A stretch of 64,000 nucleotides of DNA, from the NCBI RefSeq assembly GCF_017526105.1, contig NZ_CP071839.1, positions 4,022,001 to 4,086,000 of the forward strand, written 5' to 3'. Positions 17,433-25,285 of this stretch are shown here, piece after piece. The DNA comes from Streptomyces cyanogenus. Its GTDB lineage: Bacteria; Actinomycetota; Actinomycetes; Streptomycetales; Streptomycetaceae. A program made the translations under genes and the position numbers. Below the pieces are notes generated by a model. That model was not told the DNA's origin and did no database searches. It saw only the letters and a list, made by a program, of their open reading frames with translations. Positions within the stretch are counted from its first letter, which is position 1, and every line of letters begins with the position of its first letter.

Positions 17433-18274
17433 GTTGCCCCCAGCAGATGCTCGATGAAGGTCGTGGACTCACGGGGGGTGAGCGCCTGCGCCCGGATGCT
17501 TCCATAGCGCAGCTCCAGGATACGGAGATGCCTCGGCTCCTCGACCGGTCGGCCGTTGACCACTGCTGGCGAGCGGCCCACTGCCGAGCCGTCCGCAAAC
17601 TTCAGCACCTCGATGCCACCGGCCAGTCCAGCGTGTTCCTCGCAGTCCATCGGCATCACCTGAAGCTCGACGCCGCGCAATTGCCCTGCCATGGCGAGGT
17701 GTTCCAGTTGGCGCCGCAACACTTCCCTGCCTCCGAGCGGTCGTCGCAGCGTCCACTCCTCCAGGACAAAGCTGATTTCGGGCGCCGGATCCCGTTCGAA
17801 GATGGACTTGCGAGCCATCCGTGCCGACAGGAACCGCTCCACCTCTTCGCTGCTGTACGCGGGACGCCGCATGAGGAGCAGCGCTCGTGCATACTCGGGC
17901 GTTTGGAGCAGACCGTGGATGTTCAGCGGGTCGTACAGCTTGATCTCGACCGCCTTGGCCTCCCTCTCCGCCAACGCCCGAACCTTCTTCGGATACCGGA
18001 CCTTCTCCACGTCCTCCTTCATCGCGGAGAGCAACCCACCCGCGTCCAAGACCTTGTCCGCCTTGTCGAGGTACTCCGGTCTCGGGATCCGCTTGCCGGA
18101 CTCGATCTTGTAGACCATGTCCTCGCTGTACCCGACCGCCCTGGCGAACTCGGCCGCGCGCATGCCCAACGCCTCGCGCCGCAGCCTCAGCTGGCGGCCC
18201 ACCGTGGCGATGACGGCGACACCCCACTCGTCATCCGGTTCGACCTCCCACCCCGGCTCCTCTTCCTCACTCAC
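17429..18274 (-). CDS. WhiJ-like helix-turn-helix regulator with DUF5753 domain
   Basis: The protein has 281 residues. An XRE helix-turn-helix lies at about residues 25-85 (LRLRREALGMRAAEFARAVG, then IESGKRIPRPEYL), and a DUF5753 domain fills the rest (YDPLNIHGLLQTPEYARALL is its hallmark). The family includes WhiJ, which affects sporulation timing in Streptomyces. It is followed by a DUF397 gene and faces an ATPase gene, the usual three-gene set. Base composition is slightly less GC-biased than its neighbours. An inverted repeat in the divergent intergenic region may be its operator. Confidence 0.87.
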   Translation of the reverse strand: MSEEEEPGWEVEPDDEWGVAVIATVGRQLRLRREALGMRAAEFARAVGYSEDMVYKIESGKRIPRPEYLDKADKVLDAGGLLSAMKEDVEKVRYPKKVRALAEREAKAVEIKLYDPLNIHGLLQTPEYARALLLMRRPAYSSEEVERFLSARMARKSIFERDPAPEISFVLEEWTLRRPLGGREVLRRQLEHLAMAGQLRGVELQVMPMDCEEHAGLAGGIEVLKFADGSAVGRSPAVVNGRPVEEPRHLRILELRYGSIRAQALTPRESTTFIEHLLGAT

Positions 18275-18322
18275 ACCGCACCCCCTGGTCGACAGGTCCG
18301 GACACCACAGGACAAGCGACGG

Positions 18323-18354
18323 ACAGTGACCCTACGCAACCCTTCCGTCACTGT
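18323..18354. promoter_or_regulatory. Candidate operator between the WhiJ-like and ATPase genes
   Basis: ACAGTGAC (18323-18330) and GTCACTGT (18347-18354) form a perfect 8-bp inverted repeat with a 16-bp spacer. It lies midway in the 113-bp divergent intergenic region, where binding could control both transcripts. The likely binder is the adjacent helix-turn-helix protein; this is inferred. Confidence 0.55.
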
Positions 18355-18387
18355 TCACAGGTAGCAGTCTCCGCCACTCTGAGTGAT

Positions 18388-18975
18388 GTGAACCAGGAAA
18401 TCTCCACCCACATCTCCACCCCCGTCCCGCACTTCACGGTCCGCCTCTCCCCCACACCCCGAGGCGCCCGGCTGGCCCGGCTGCTCGCCAGGGAGCAACT
18501 CCGCACCTGGGGGCTGCCGCTGGAACCGGCGGAGCTGATCGTGGCCGAGCTGGCGGCGAACGCGGCCACCCACGGCCGCGTGGCCGGGCGGGACTTCAGG
18601 CTGATGATGTACGCCGTCGGGGACACGCTCCGTATCGAGGTGACCGACACGCGCGGTGACCGCGTCCCGCAGGCCCTCCGGCCCACGCCGGACGCCGACG
18701 GCGGGCGGGGGCTGCTCCTCGTGGACACGCTGGCGGAGCGCTGGGGTACGGCGCCCGGGCCCTCACCGCGCAAGACGGTGTGGGCCGAGGTGCGCGTGAA
18801 ACCTCAGGAGTGGCCGAGTTCCGCCGTCTCGTCGTCGCCGGTCTCCGGGACCGAGCCCGAGTCGCGGGCCGGGCGGAGCGGGAAGGGGTCGACCCGGGTC
18901 TCGTCGATGACCGGCGCGGCGGGCTGCGGGGGCTTGGGCATGACCGCCGCCTCCGAGTGGCCGCCGCAGCCGTAG
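18388..18975 (+). CDS. HATPase_c anti-sigma-like ATP-binding protein with read-through tail
   Basis: The protein has 195 residues. The first 132 form a GHKL kinase-like domain of the RsbW/SpoIIAB type: the N-box ELIVAELAANAATHG, a DTRGDR G1-like motif, and GGRGLLLVDTLAERWG as G2. Such proteins bind sigma factors or anti-anti-sigma factors. The GTG at 18388 starts it. After VWAEVRV the frame continues for about 60 Ser/Gly/Pro-rich residues. This tail is antisense to the end of the DUF3027 gene and is unlikely to be folded. A TGA lies one frame off at the domain end, so a frameshift may have removed the original stop. It is the third member of the WhiJ-like set. Confidence 0.75.
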   Translation: MNQEISTHISTPVPHFTVRLSPTPRGARLARLLAREQLRTWGLPLEPAELIVAELAANAATHGRVAGRDFRLMMYAVGDTLRIEVTDTRGDRVPQALRPTPDADGGRGLLLVDTLAERWGTAPGPSPRKTVWAEVRVKPQEWPSSAVSSSPVSGTEPESRAGRSGKGSTRVSSMTGAAGCGGLGMTAASEWPPQP

Positions 18976-19730
18976 GCCAGCGAGACCACGCGGCCGTCCG
19001 CCGGCGAGAACTCGTTGGCGCAGACGCCGAAGGCCTGGCCGAGGGAGCCGCCGATGGGGACGAGGAAGCCGCAGCTCACGCAGGAGGCGGGAGCCGCCTG
19101 GGCCATCGCGGTCTTCGGGCCGAAGGCCTCCTCCCAGCGGTCCGCCGCCGTGTGCAGGCCGTAGCGGGACAGGACGCGCGCGCGGCGCATGCCCAGTTCC
19201 TCGGCCACGGACGCGACGGAGCCGCGCAAGGGGAGCGTCGGCTGGACGGCGGGCGCGCCCGGGGCGACGTCGGCGTCCTCGGCCTCCGCCAGTTCGCGCA
19301 TCTCCTCGGAGACCACCGAGTTCGGCGGCGGCTCCTCCTCGCCCGTGTAGCCGGGCTCCAGGCGCAGGTCGTCCTGGTCGGTGGGGAGCAGGTCGCCGGG
19401 GCCGAGGTCGCCGGGGCGCAGGCGCTCGCTCCACGGGACCCACTCGGGGGCGAGCAGGGCGTCGGGGCCGGGCAGCAGCACGACCTCGTCCAGGGTGACG
19501 ATCTTGGCGCGGGAGGCGCGGGCCACCGTCACCGCCCAGCGCCAGCCCCGGTAGCCCAGTTCCTTGCACTCGAAGAAGTGCGTGACCACGCGGTCGCCCT
19601 CGGACACCAGGCCGGCGTGCTCGCCGACCACGCCGGGCGCGGCGGCCTCCTCGGCGGCGGCGCGGGCGAGGTCGACGGCCTCGGCGCACAGGCGGTCGGG
19701 GGTGCGGCTTCGCGTGGTCGCTGCGCTCAC
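18804..19730 (-). CDS. DUF3027 domain protein
   Basis: The protein has about 308 residues from a GTG at 19730 (SAATTRSRTPDRL onward). Conserved blocks are HFFECKELGYRGWRWAVTVARA and WVPWSERLRPGDLGPGDLLPT. A Cys cluster (CVSCGFLVPIG, VCANEF, GCGGH) suggests a zinc ribbon. The open frame runs further upstream to 19853, but that part is Arg-rich and not domain-like. The function is unknown; the family is restricted to actinobacteria. Its last 170 bp overlap the tail of the convergent ATPase gene. Confidence 0.82.
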   Translation of the reverse strand: MSAATTRSRTPDRLCAEAVDLARAAAEEAAAPGVVGEHAGLVSEGDRVVTHFFECKELGYRGWRWAVTVARASRAKIVTLDEVVLLPGPDALLAPEWVPWSERLRPGDLGPGDLLPTDQDDLRLEPGYTGEEEPPPNSVVSEEMRELAEAEDADVAPGAPAVQPTLPLRGSVASVAEELGMRRARVLSRYGLHTAADRWEEAFGPKTAMAQAAPASCVSCGFLVPIGGSLGQAFGVCANEFSPADGRVVSLAYGCGGHSEAAVMPKPPQPAAPVIDETRVDPFPLRPARDSGSVPETGDDETAELGHS

Positions 19731-19996
19731 AGGTATCGCTTCTCTCCTACGCCGTCTCGTCGAGTGCGGCTGCCTCCGGCGGTTTCGCCGACGGAGCGGA
19801 CCTGGGGACCGCATCGACGTCTGCATCCGCGCGCCTGGGCGCACCTCTGCCATCCATTCTGCGTTATGGCTGAGATAGGCACGCTACACCGGACAGGATT
19901 CGTGGATTTTCCCACCCGCCCCCTGCCTGGGCCGACCGGGGCCGTACGCCGCCACGCGGGCCGCGTCCGCACTATACGGCGGCATCTCGGGGCACT

Positions 19997-21397
19997 ATGA
20001 ACGTCGTGGCAGCCGCGGACAGGGCGAGTGGTCGGGGCGGCGGTTCGGGCCGGGTGGGCGGTGCCGTCCGCGCGGTCGGCCGTGCCCTGCACCGTCCGGT
20101 CACGGGTGCGGCCCGGGGCATCCGCAGGGTGACGCACGCGCACGGAGCGGGCGAGTCCGGTCTGGGCAAACTGATCGAGCTGCACGCGGTGAACGGCGCC
20201 GGGGACGTCATGGTCACCGTGGCGCTGGCGTCCACGGTGTTCTTCTCGGTGCCGACGGACGAGGCCCGCGGGCGGGTCGCCCTCTACCTCGCCATCACCA
20301 TGGCCCCGTTCACCGTCCTCGCCCCCGTCATCGGCCCCCTGCTGGACCGGCTGCCGCACGGGCGGCGGGCCGCGATGGCCGGGGCGATGCTGGCGCGGGC
20401 ACTGCTGGCGCTGGTCATCTCGGGCGCGGTGGCGAGCGGCGGCCTGGAGCTGTATCCCGCCGCGCTGGGCGTGCTGGTGGCGTCGAAGGCGTACGGCGTG
20501 GTGCGCAGTGCCGTCGTACCGCGGTTGCTGCCACCGGGGTTCTCGCTCGTGAAGGCCAACTCCCGGGTCACGCTCGCCGGGCTGCTGGCCACCGGTGCCG
20601 CCGCGCCGGTCGGGGCGGGCCTGCACGCCCTCGGCGACCCCTGGCCGCTCTACGGAGCCTTCGTGATCTTCGCTGCCGGGACGTTTCTGTCGTTCTCCCT
20701 GCCGCCGAAGGTGGACTCGGCCAAGGGCGAGGACGTCGCCCTGCTCGCGGCGGACGAACAGCATCTGCGCGGGCCGCACCGCAAGGAGGTGAAGCGGCCG
20801 GGGCTGCGGACGGTCGGGCCGGCCGTCACGCACGCGCTCGGCGCCAACGCCGCTCTGCGCTGCCTGTCCGGCTTCCTGATCTTCTTCCTCGCCTTCCTGC
20901 TGCGCGAGCACCCGCTGACCGGGGAGAGCGCGGCGGTGTCGCTGGGGATAGTGGGGGTCGCGGCGGGCGCGGGCAACGCGCTGGGGACGGCGGTGGGGGC
21001 CTGGCTGCGGTCACGTGCCCCGGAGATCATCATCGTGACCGTCGTCGCGGTCGTGCTGGGTGCCGCGGTCGTCGCCGCCCTGTTCTTCGGGGCGTTCCTG
21101 GTGGCCTGTCTGGCCGCGGTCGCCGGGTTCGCGCAGGCGCTGGCCAAGCTGGCGCTGGACGCGCTGATCCAGCGGGATGTGCCGGAGCTGGTGCGCACCT
21201 CGGCGTTCGCCCGCTCGGAGACGCTGCTGCAGATGGCGTGGGTGTTCGGCGGCGCGGTCGGCATCGTGATGCCGCTCAACGGCACGGTCGGACTGCTGGT
21301 CGGCGCCGCGTTCGTGGCCGTCGGCTGGCTCGGCACGCTGAAGGGCCTGCTCGCCTCGGCCCGGCACGGCGGCCGGGCCCGGCCGCAGGTGGCATGA
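19997..21397 (+). CDS. MFS-type transporter
   Basis: The protein has 466 residues and about twelve membrane segments after a 60-residue basic N-terminal region. GPLLDRLPHGRRAAM is the loop 2-3 motif of the major facilitator superfamily, and a second cytoplasmic loop of about 60 residues sits near the middle. Substrate unknown. It begins with ATG at 19997 without a strong ribosome binding site. It is the first gene of a same-strand run with the DUF2771 lipoprotein and the menaquinone genes, separated from them by 89 bp. Confidence 0.83.
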   Translation: MNVVAAADRASGRGGGSGRVGGAVRAVGRALHRPVTGAARGIRRVTHAHGAGESGLGKLIELHAVNGAGDVMVTVALASTVFFSVPTDEARGRVALYLAITMAPFTVLAPVIGPLLDRLPHGRRAAMAGAMLARALLALVISGAVASGGLELYPAALGVLVASKAYGVVRSAVVPRLLPPGFSLVKANSRVTLAGLLATGAAAPVGAGLHALGDPWPLYGAFVIFAAGTFLSFSLPPKVDSAKGEDVALLAADEQHLRGPHRKEVKRPGLRTVGPAVTHALGANAALRCLSGFLIFFLAFLLREHPLTGESAAVSLGIVGVAAGAGNALGTAVGAWLRSRAPEIIIVTVVAVVLGAAVVAALFFGAFLVACLAAVAGFAQALAKLALDALIQRDVPELVRTSAFARSETLLQMAWVFGGAVGIVMPLNGTVGLLVGAAFVAVGWLGTLKGLLASARHGGRARPQVA

Positions 21398-21486
21398 GGC
21401 CGGGTGTGACGTCGGCCGGCGTAACGAACCGGGCACGCCGCACCCCACGTGGGCGGACTGCTGCGGCGGCCCGATAGCCTTCGGCC

Positions 21487-21963
21487 ATGACCACGCTGCA
21501 ATCCGTTGTGCGACGCCGCCGCGCCGTCGCCGTTGCCGGCGCCGTTTCCGCCGGACTGCTCGTCCTGTCGGCCTGTGACAAGCCGACGCCCGTCGCGACG
21601 ATCACCGTCGGCCGGGACTCGGTCAACTCCGAGGCCCTCTGCTACAACGACGGCAAGCCCCTGGACGCCGAGTCGCTCAAGAAGTGCGTCAAGAAGGCCG
21701 GCGAGGCCAAGTCGATCAAGGTCGGCCAGGACCAGACCGTCCGCATCGGCGTCGATCCGAAGATCGCGGACGCGGGATGGGTCCTGCTGGTCAACGGCCG
21801 CCCGGCCGGCGACTTCAGCAAGGAGACGTACCGCACGATCCCGAGCAGCGTGTTCTTCAACCTGCAGTACGGCACGCAGGGTGAGACCAACACGCTCGCG
21901 GTCCAGATGGGCGAGGACAAGTCGAAGAAGGGTCTGTGGACCTTCAAGCTGAAGAAGGCCTGA
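21487..21963 (+). CDS. DUF2771 family lipoprotein
   Basis: The protein has 158 residues. The N-terminus is a lipoprotein signal peptide with lipobox LVLSAC, so Cys30 should be lipidated after export. The mature part is a small, Lys-rich beta domain (residues 35-158) of the DUF2771 family, unknown in function and confined to actinobacteria. Its stop codon lies inside the start region of the futalosine hydrolase gene, which suggests coupled translation. Confidence 0.84.
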   Translation: MTTLQSVVRRRRAVAVAGAVSAGLLVLSACDKPTPVATITVGRDSVNSEALCYNDGKPLDAESLKKCVKKAGEAKSIKVGQDQTVRIGVDPKIADAGWVLLVNGRPAGDFSKETYRTIPSSVFFNLQYGTQGETNTLAVQMGEDKSKKGLWTFKLKKA

Positions 21964-22697
21964 GCACGACCTCCTTCCCGGTCCTCGTCGCCACCGCGGT
22001 CCCCGTCGAACGGGACGCGGTGGCGGGGGCGCTGACCGCGGCGCCCCAGGACCCGGCGGCCCGGGAGACACCGCTGCCGGGCGGGTCCCTGTGCCGTACG
22101 GCCGCGGGCTTCGACCTGCTCGCCGCCGGTGTCGGCCCGGCGCTCGCCGCCGCCACCACCGCCGGCGCCCTCACCGCCGCCGCGCTGGCCGGCCGCCCCT
22201 ACGGCCTGGTCGTCTCCGCCGGGATCGGCGGCGGCTTCCTGCCGGAGGCGCCCGTCGGCTCCCTCGTCGTCGCCGACGCGATCACCGTGGCCGATCTGGG
22301 CGCGGAGACCGCCGACGGCTTTCTCCCGGTCACCGAACTGGGCTTCGGGACCGTCACCCACCGCCCGCCCGAATCACTCGTACGAGTCGTGTCCGAGGCC
22401 ACCGGCGCCCGTACCGGCACCATCCTGACCGTCTCCACGGTGACCGGCACCGCCGCCCGCGCCGCCGCCCTGCGCGCCCGGCACCCCGGCGCGCTCGCCG
22501 AGGGCATGGAGGGCTTCGGGGTGGCGGAGGCGGCCGCCGCGCACGGTGTGCCCGTGCTGGAGATCCGCGCGGTCTCCAACCCGGTGGGTCCCCGGGACCG
22601 CGCCGCCTGGCGCATCGGGGACGCCCTCGCCGCCCTCACCGAGGGCTTCGGGAAGCTCGCGCCCGCATTGGAGAGTTGGAACACGCATGACCAGTGA
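21936..22697 (+). CDS. mqnB: Futalosine hydrolase (menaquinone biosynthesis)
   Basis: The protein has about 245-253 residues of the nucleoside phosphorylase fold. VLVATAVPVERDAV at the start and VSAGIGGGFLPEAPVGSLVV around residue 90 are family motifs; EGMEGFGVAEAAAAHGVPVLEIRAVSNPVGPRD holds the active-site glutamate and nucleoside-binding residues. It hydrolyses futalosine to dehypoxanthine futalosine and hypoxanthine. Start choice is uncertain: GTG at 21936 overlaps the lipoprotein gene by 28 bases, while the first conserved residues would also fit a rare CTG at 21960 that overlaps its stop. It overlaps mqnD by 11 bases. Confidence 0.87.
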   Translation: MDLQAEEGLSTTSFPVLVATAVPVERDAVAGALTAAPQDPAARETPLPGGSLCRTAAGFDLLAAGVGPALAAATTAGALTAAALAGRPYGLVVSAGIGGGFLPEAPVGSLVVADAITVADLGAETADGFLPVTELGFGTVTHRPPESLVRVVSEATGARTGTILTVSTVTGTAARAAALRARHPGALAEGMEGFGVAEAAAAHGVPVLEIRAVSNPVGPRDRAAWRIGDALAALTEGFGKLAPALESWNTHDQ

Positions 22698-23544
22698 GCA
22701 GCAGCAGTCCCTGCGGATCGCCTACTCCCCCTGCCCGAACGACACCTTCGTCTTCGACGCCCTCGCGCACGGCCGCGTGCCCGGCGCCCCCGCGCTGGAC
22801 GTCACCTTCGCCGACATCGACATCACCAACGGCATGGCCGAGCGCGGCGAGTCGGACGTACTGAAGGTGTCGTACGCCGTCCTGCCGTACGTCCTCGACG
22901 AGTACGCGCTGCTGCCGTGCGGCGGCGCGCTGGGCCGGGGCTGCGGGCCGCTGGTGCTCACCCGGGAGGCCGATGTCGAGCTGACGGGCCGTACGGTCGC
23001 GGTGCCGAGCGAGAAGTCGACCGCGTACCTGCTGTTCCGCCTGTGGGCCGCGGACACCCTGCCCGGCGGGGTGGGCGAGATCGTGGTCATGCCGTTCCAC
23101 GAGATCATGCCGGCCGTGCGGGACGGCAAGGTGGACGCGGGCCTGGTCATCCACGAGGCCCGGTTCACCTACCGGAACTACGGGCTGCACAAGCTCGCCG
23201 ACATGGGCGAGCACTGGGAGCGGACCACCGGGCTGCCGATCCCGCTGGGCGCGATCATCGCCAAGCGGTCGCTGGGTGCCGAGACGCTCGGCCGGCTCGC
23301 CGAGTCCGTCCGGGCCTCCGTACGGGCCGCCTGGGACGACCCGGAGGCCTCCCGGCCCTACGTCATGGCGCACGCCCAGGAGATGGACCCGGCCGTCGCC
23401 GACCAGCACATCGGGCTGTACGTCAACGAGTTCACCGCCGGCCTCGGCGAGGACGGCTACGCGGCCGTGCGCGGGCTGCTCACGCGCGCGGCGGCCGAGG
23501 GGCTCGTACCTCCCCTCGGCCCGGATGCGCTCGCTTTTCCCTGA
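22687..23544 (+). CDS. mqnD: 1,4-dihydroxy-6-naphthoate synthase
   Basis: The protein has 285 residues. RIAYSPCPNDTFVFDALAHGRV near the start is the signature of MqnD, and GAIIAKRSLG and PYVMAHAQEMDPAVADQHIGLYVNEFT are conserved later. It is a periplasmic-binding-fold enzyme that cleaves cyclic dehypoxanthine futalosine to the naphthoate precursor of menaquinone. It overlaps mqnB by 11 bases, as in other streptomycetes, where the two steps lie together while mqnA and mqnC lie elsewhere. The stop codon sits in an 18-bp tandem duplication. Confidence 0.9.
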   Translation: MTSEQQQSLRIAYSPCPNDTFVFDALAHGRVPGAPALDVTFADIDITNGMAERGESDVLKVSYAVLPYVLDEYALLPCGGALGRGCGPLVLTREADVELTGRTVAVPSEKSTAYLLFRLWAADTLPGGVGEIVVMPFHEIMPAVRDGKVDAGLVIHEARFTYRNYGLHKLADMGEHWERTTGLPIPLGAIIAKRSLGAETLGRLAESVRASVRAAWDDPEASRPYVMAHAQEMDPAVADQHIGLYVNEFTAGLGEDGYAAVRGLLTRAAAEGLVPPLGPDALAFP

Positions 23545-23571
23545 CGGGTCCGGTTTCCCTGACGGGTCCGG
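23536..23571. repeat. 18-bp perfect tandem duplication over the mqnD stop
   Basis: The unit TTTCCCTGACGGGTCCGG is present at 23536-23553 and immediately again at 23554-23571. The first copy contains the mqnD stop (TGA, 23542-23544). The second carries the same bases outside the gene. Confidence 0.9.
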
Positions 23572-23577
23572 CCGGTT

Positions 23578-23961
23578 CTAGACGTCCAGCTGGTCGGCGA
23601 CCGCGCGGAGCAGGCCGGCGATCTTCTTGCCGGACGCCTTCTCCGGGTAACGGCCCTTCTCCAGCATCGGAGTGATGTTCTCGAGAAGGGTCGTCAAATC
23701 CTGCACGATCGAGGCCAGCTCGTCCGGCTTCTTGCGCTGGGCGGCGGCTACCGACGGGGTCGGATCGAGCACGGTCACCGAAAGTGCCTGGTCACCGCGC
23801 TGACCGGCGACGACACCGAACTCCACGCGCTGTCCCGGCTTGAGCGCATCGACTCCGGCGGGGAGAACCGAGGAATGGACGAAGACGTCACCGCCGTCGT
23901 CGCGGGAGAGAAAGCCGAAGCCCTTCTCGCTGTTGAACCACTTGACCTTGCCGGTAGGCAC
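23578..23961 (-). CDS. Cold-shock domain protein with C-terminal extension
   Basis: The protein has 127 residues. An N-terminal cold-shock domain (residues 1-65) contains the RNA-binding motifs KVKWFNSEKGFGFL and DVFVHSSVL. A 60-residue extension follows that is not in CspA-type proteins and holds a helical pattern (LASIVQDLTTLLENITPML). The start is GTG at 23961, after GAGGA; the frame continues upstream without the conserved fold. The extension suggests protein contacts beyond RNA binding. It converges on mqnD. Confidence 0.87.
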   Translation of the reverse strand: MPTGKVKWFNSEKGFGFLSRDDGGDVFVHSSVLPAGVDALKPGQRVEFGVVAGQRGDQALSVTVLDPTPSVAAAQRKKPDELASIVQDLTTLLENITPMLEKGRYPEKASGKKIAGLLRAVADQLDV

Positions 23962-24135
23962 GTCTGTCCTCGTCCTCGTACTCGTCGGGAAAACTACTTC
24001 GGAAACGGCTCTTGATAGCACTGGGGCGGGTCGACCATGACCCGCCGCTACCAAGCGCTACAAGGCTAATGGTCTTCGGGCGGGTGACAAGACGTCCCCC
24101 GGTTGTTCTCTCGCGCAGGGAACTACCCTGGTCCG

Positions 24136-24399
24136 GTGCGTGACAAAACCCAAACGAATTCCGCCGCGCCCGGTGACCGGCTGATCCGCGCCGGTGCGGT
24201 CGTGTTCTTCATCGGTGCCGTGGCCACCCTCGTCACGGTGGCCCCGCTGTTCCTCGGAGCCACACCTTTTCCGACCTACATGTTCGGTCTGAGCATGCTC
24301 ATGGCCGTCGGATTCCTGGTGGCCGGCGCCGGTGTCCTGCGGTCCGTCGCCGCCGGACGGCGTCAGGCGAGGAAGACGGCGCCGGGTGCCTCCCGGTAG
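24136..24399 (+). CDS. Small two-helix membrane protein
   Basis: The protein has 87 residues from a GTG at 24136 (RDKTQTNSAAPGDRLIRAG). Two hydrophobic helices cover about residues 19-41 and 49-70, joined by a loop with TPFPTYMFG, and the protein ends in a basic tail. No family with known function is recognised, though the pattern recurs in streptomycetes. It overlaps the end of the convergent HAD gene by 37 bases. Confidence 0.72.
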   Translation: MRDKTQTNSAAPGDRLIRAGAVVFFIGAVATLVTVAPLFLGATPFPTYMFGLSMLMAVGFLVAGAGVLRSVAAGRRQARKTAPGASR

Positions 24400-25007
24400 C
24401 CGCTGAGCCACGCCGGGAAGTCGGACAGGGCGGTCAGCACGACGTCCGCGCCGGCCTCCCGCAGCTCCCCGGCCGGGCACGGGCCGGTCGCCACGGCGAC
24501 CGAAAACGCACCCGCCGCCCGGGCTCCCCGGACGTCCCCGACGTGATCGCCGACGTACACGCCGGCGCCGTGCTCGCGCAGCGCCGCCGCCTTCTGCTCG
24601 GCCCACAGGTCACCGACGATCACGTCCGGTTCGATGCCGAGGTGGGCCAGGTGCAGCCTGGCGTTCGGCTCGTACTTCGCCGTGACCACCATCGTCCGGC
24701 CGCCGGCTGCCCGCACCGCCTCGACCGCCTCCCGGGCACCGGCCATCGCGGGCGTCGCGGCGATGGCTATGGAGGGGTACATCTCCCGGTACAGATCGGC
24801 CATCGCCGGCACCTCCTCGGCCGGGAACCAGTGGATCAGCTCCTCCACGAGCGGCGGGCCCAGCCGGGTCACCGCCAGGTCGGCGTCGATGAACGTCCCC
24901 GTCCGCTCCGCCAGGGCCAGGTAGCAGGCACGGATGCCCGGGCGGGAGTCGATGAGGGTCATGTCGAGGTCGAACCCGACGGTCAGTGAGGAGGCCATGC
25001 GGGACAT
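24363..25007 (-). CDS. HAD family hydrolase (phosphoglycolate phosphatase-like)
   Basis: The protein has 214 residues. Motif I is FDLDMTLIDS, motif II is MVVTAKYE, and motif IV is GDHVGDVRGARAAG, all as expected for a small-molecule HAD phosphatase with a helical cap between residues 20 and 85. The substrate is likely a sugar phosphate or phosphoglycolate, but is not certain. The ATG at 25007 is chosen because GGAGG lies about 11 bp before it; an in-frame ATG at 24998 is the alternative. Confidence 0.84.
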   Translation of the reverse strand: MSRMASSLTVGFDLDMTLIDSRPGIRACYLALAERTGTFIDADLAVTRLGPPLVEELIHWFPAEEVPAMADLYREMYPSIAIAATPAMAGAREAVEAVRAAGGRTMVVTAKYEPNARLHLAHLGIEPDVIVGDLWAEQKAAALREHGAGVYVGDHVGDVRGARAAGAFSVAVATGPCPAGELREAGADVVLTALSDFPAWLSGYREAPGAVFLA

Positions 25008-25285
25008 TGTGCCGGGTACCTCCGGCGGTCCGGCCGAGTGGGATTTGCGGCGTGGGGGTGCGTGTTGCGCGCCGGGCGCGGGTGCGCGGTGCCGACGAGG
25101 GCGCGGTGCGCCCTGGGGCCGGCGTTGTCTGCCGGGTACCGACCGCAGTGGGGGCCTTGCGGGGTCGCGCCGTGGGAGTGGCTGTCGTGTGCCGGGTGCG
25201 GGTGCCTGGTCGGCCGGTCGCGCAGTTCCCCGCGCCCCTGGGGCGGGGTGGCCGCAGCCGGACACCGGCCGCAGCCGCGCCGGCG
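25008..25285. repeat. Intergenic stretch built of short Streptomyces repeats
   Basis: No gene is supported here. The sequence GCGCAGTTCCCCGCGCCCCT with a following GGGGCGGGG (25220-25247) is a highly recurrent Streptomyces intergenic element and can fold into a hairpin. Three degenerate copies of a TGCCGGGT-type motif (near 25009, 25129 and 25192) are spaced irregularly through the stretch. Codon statistics and ribosome binding sites do not support the open frames that cross it. Confidence 0.6.
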
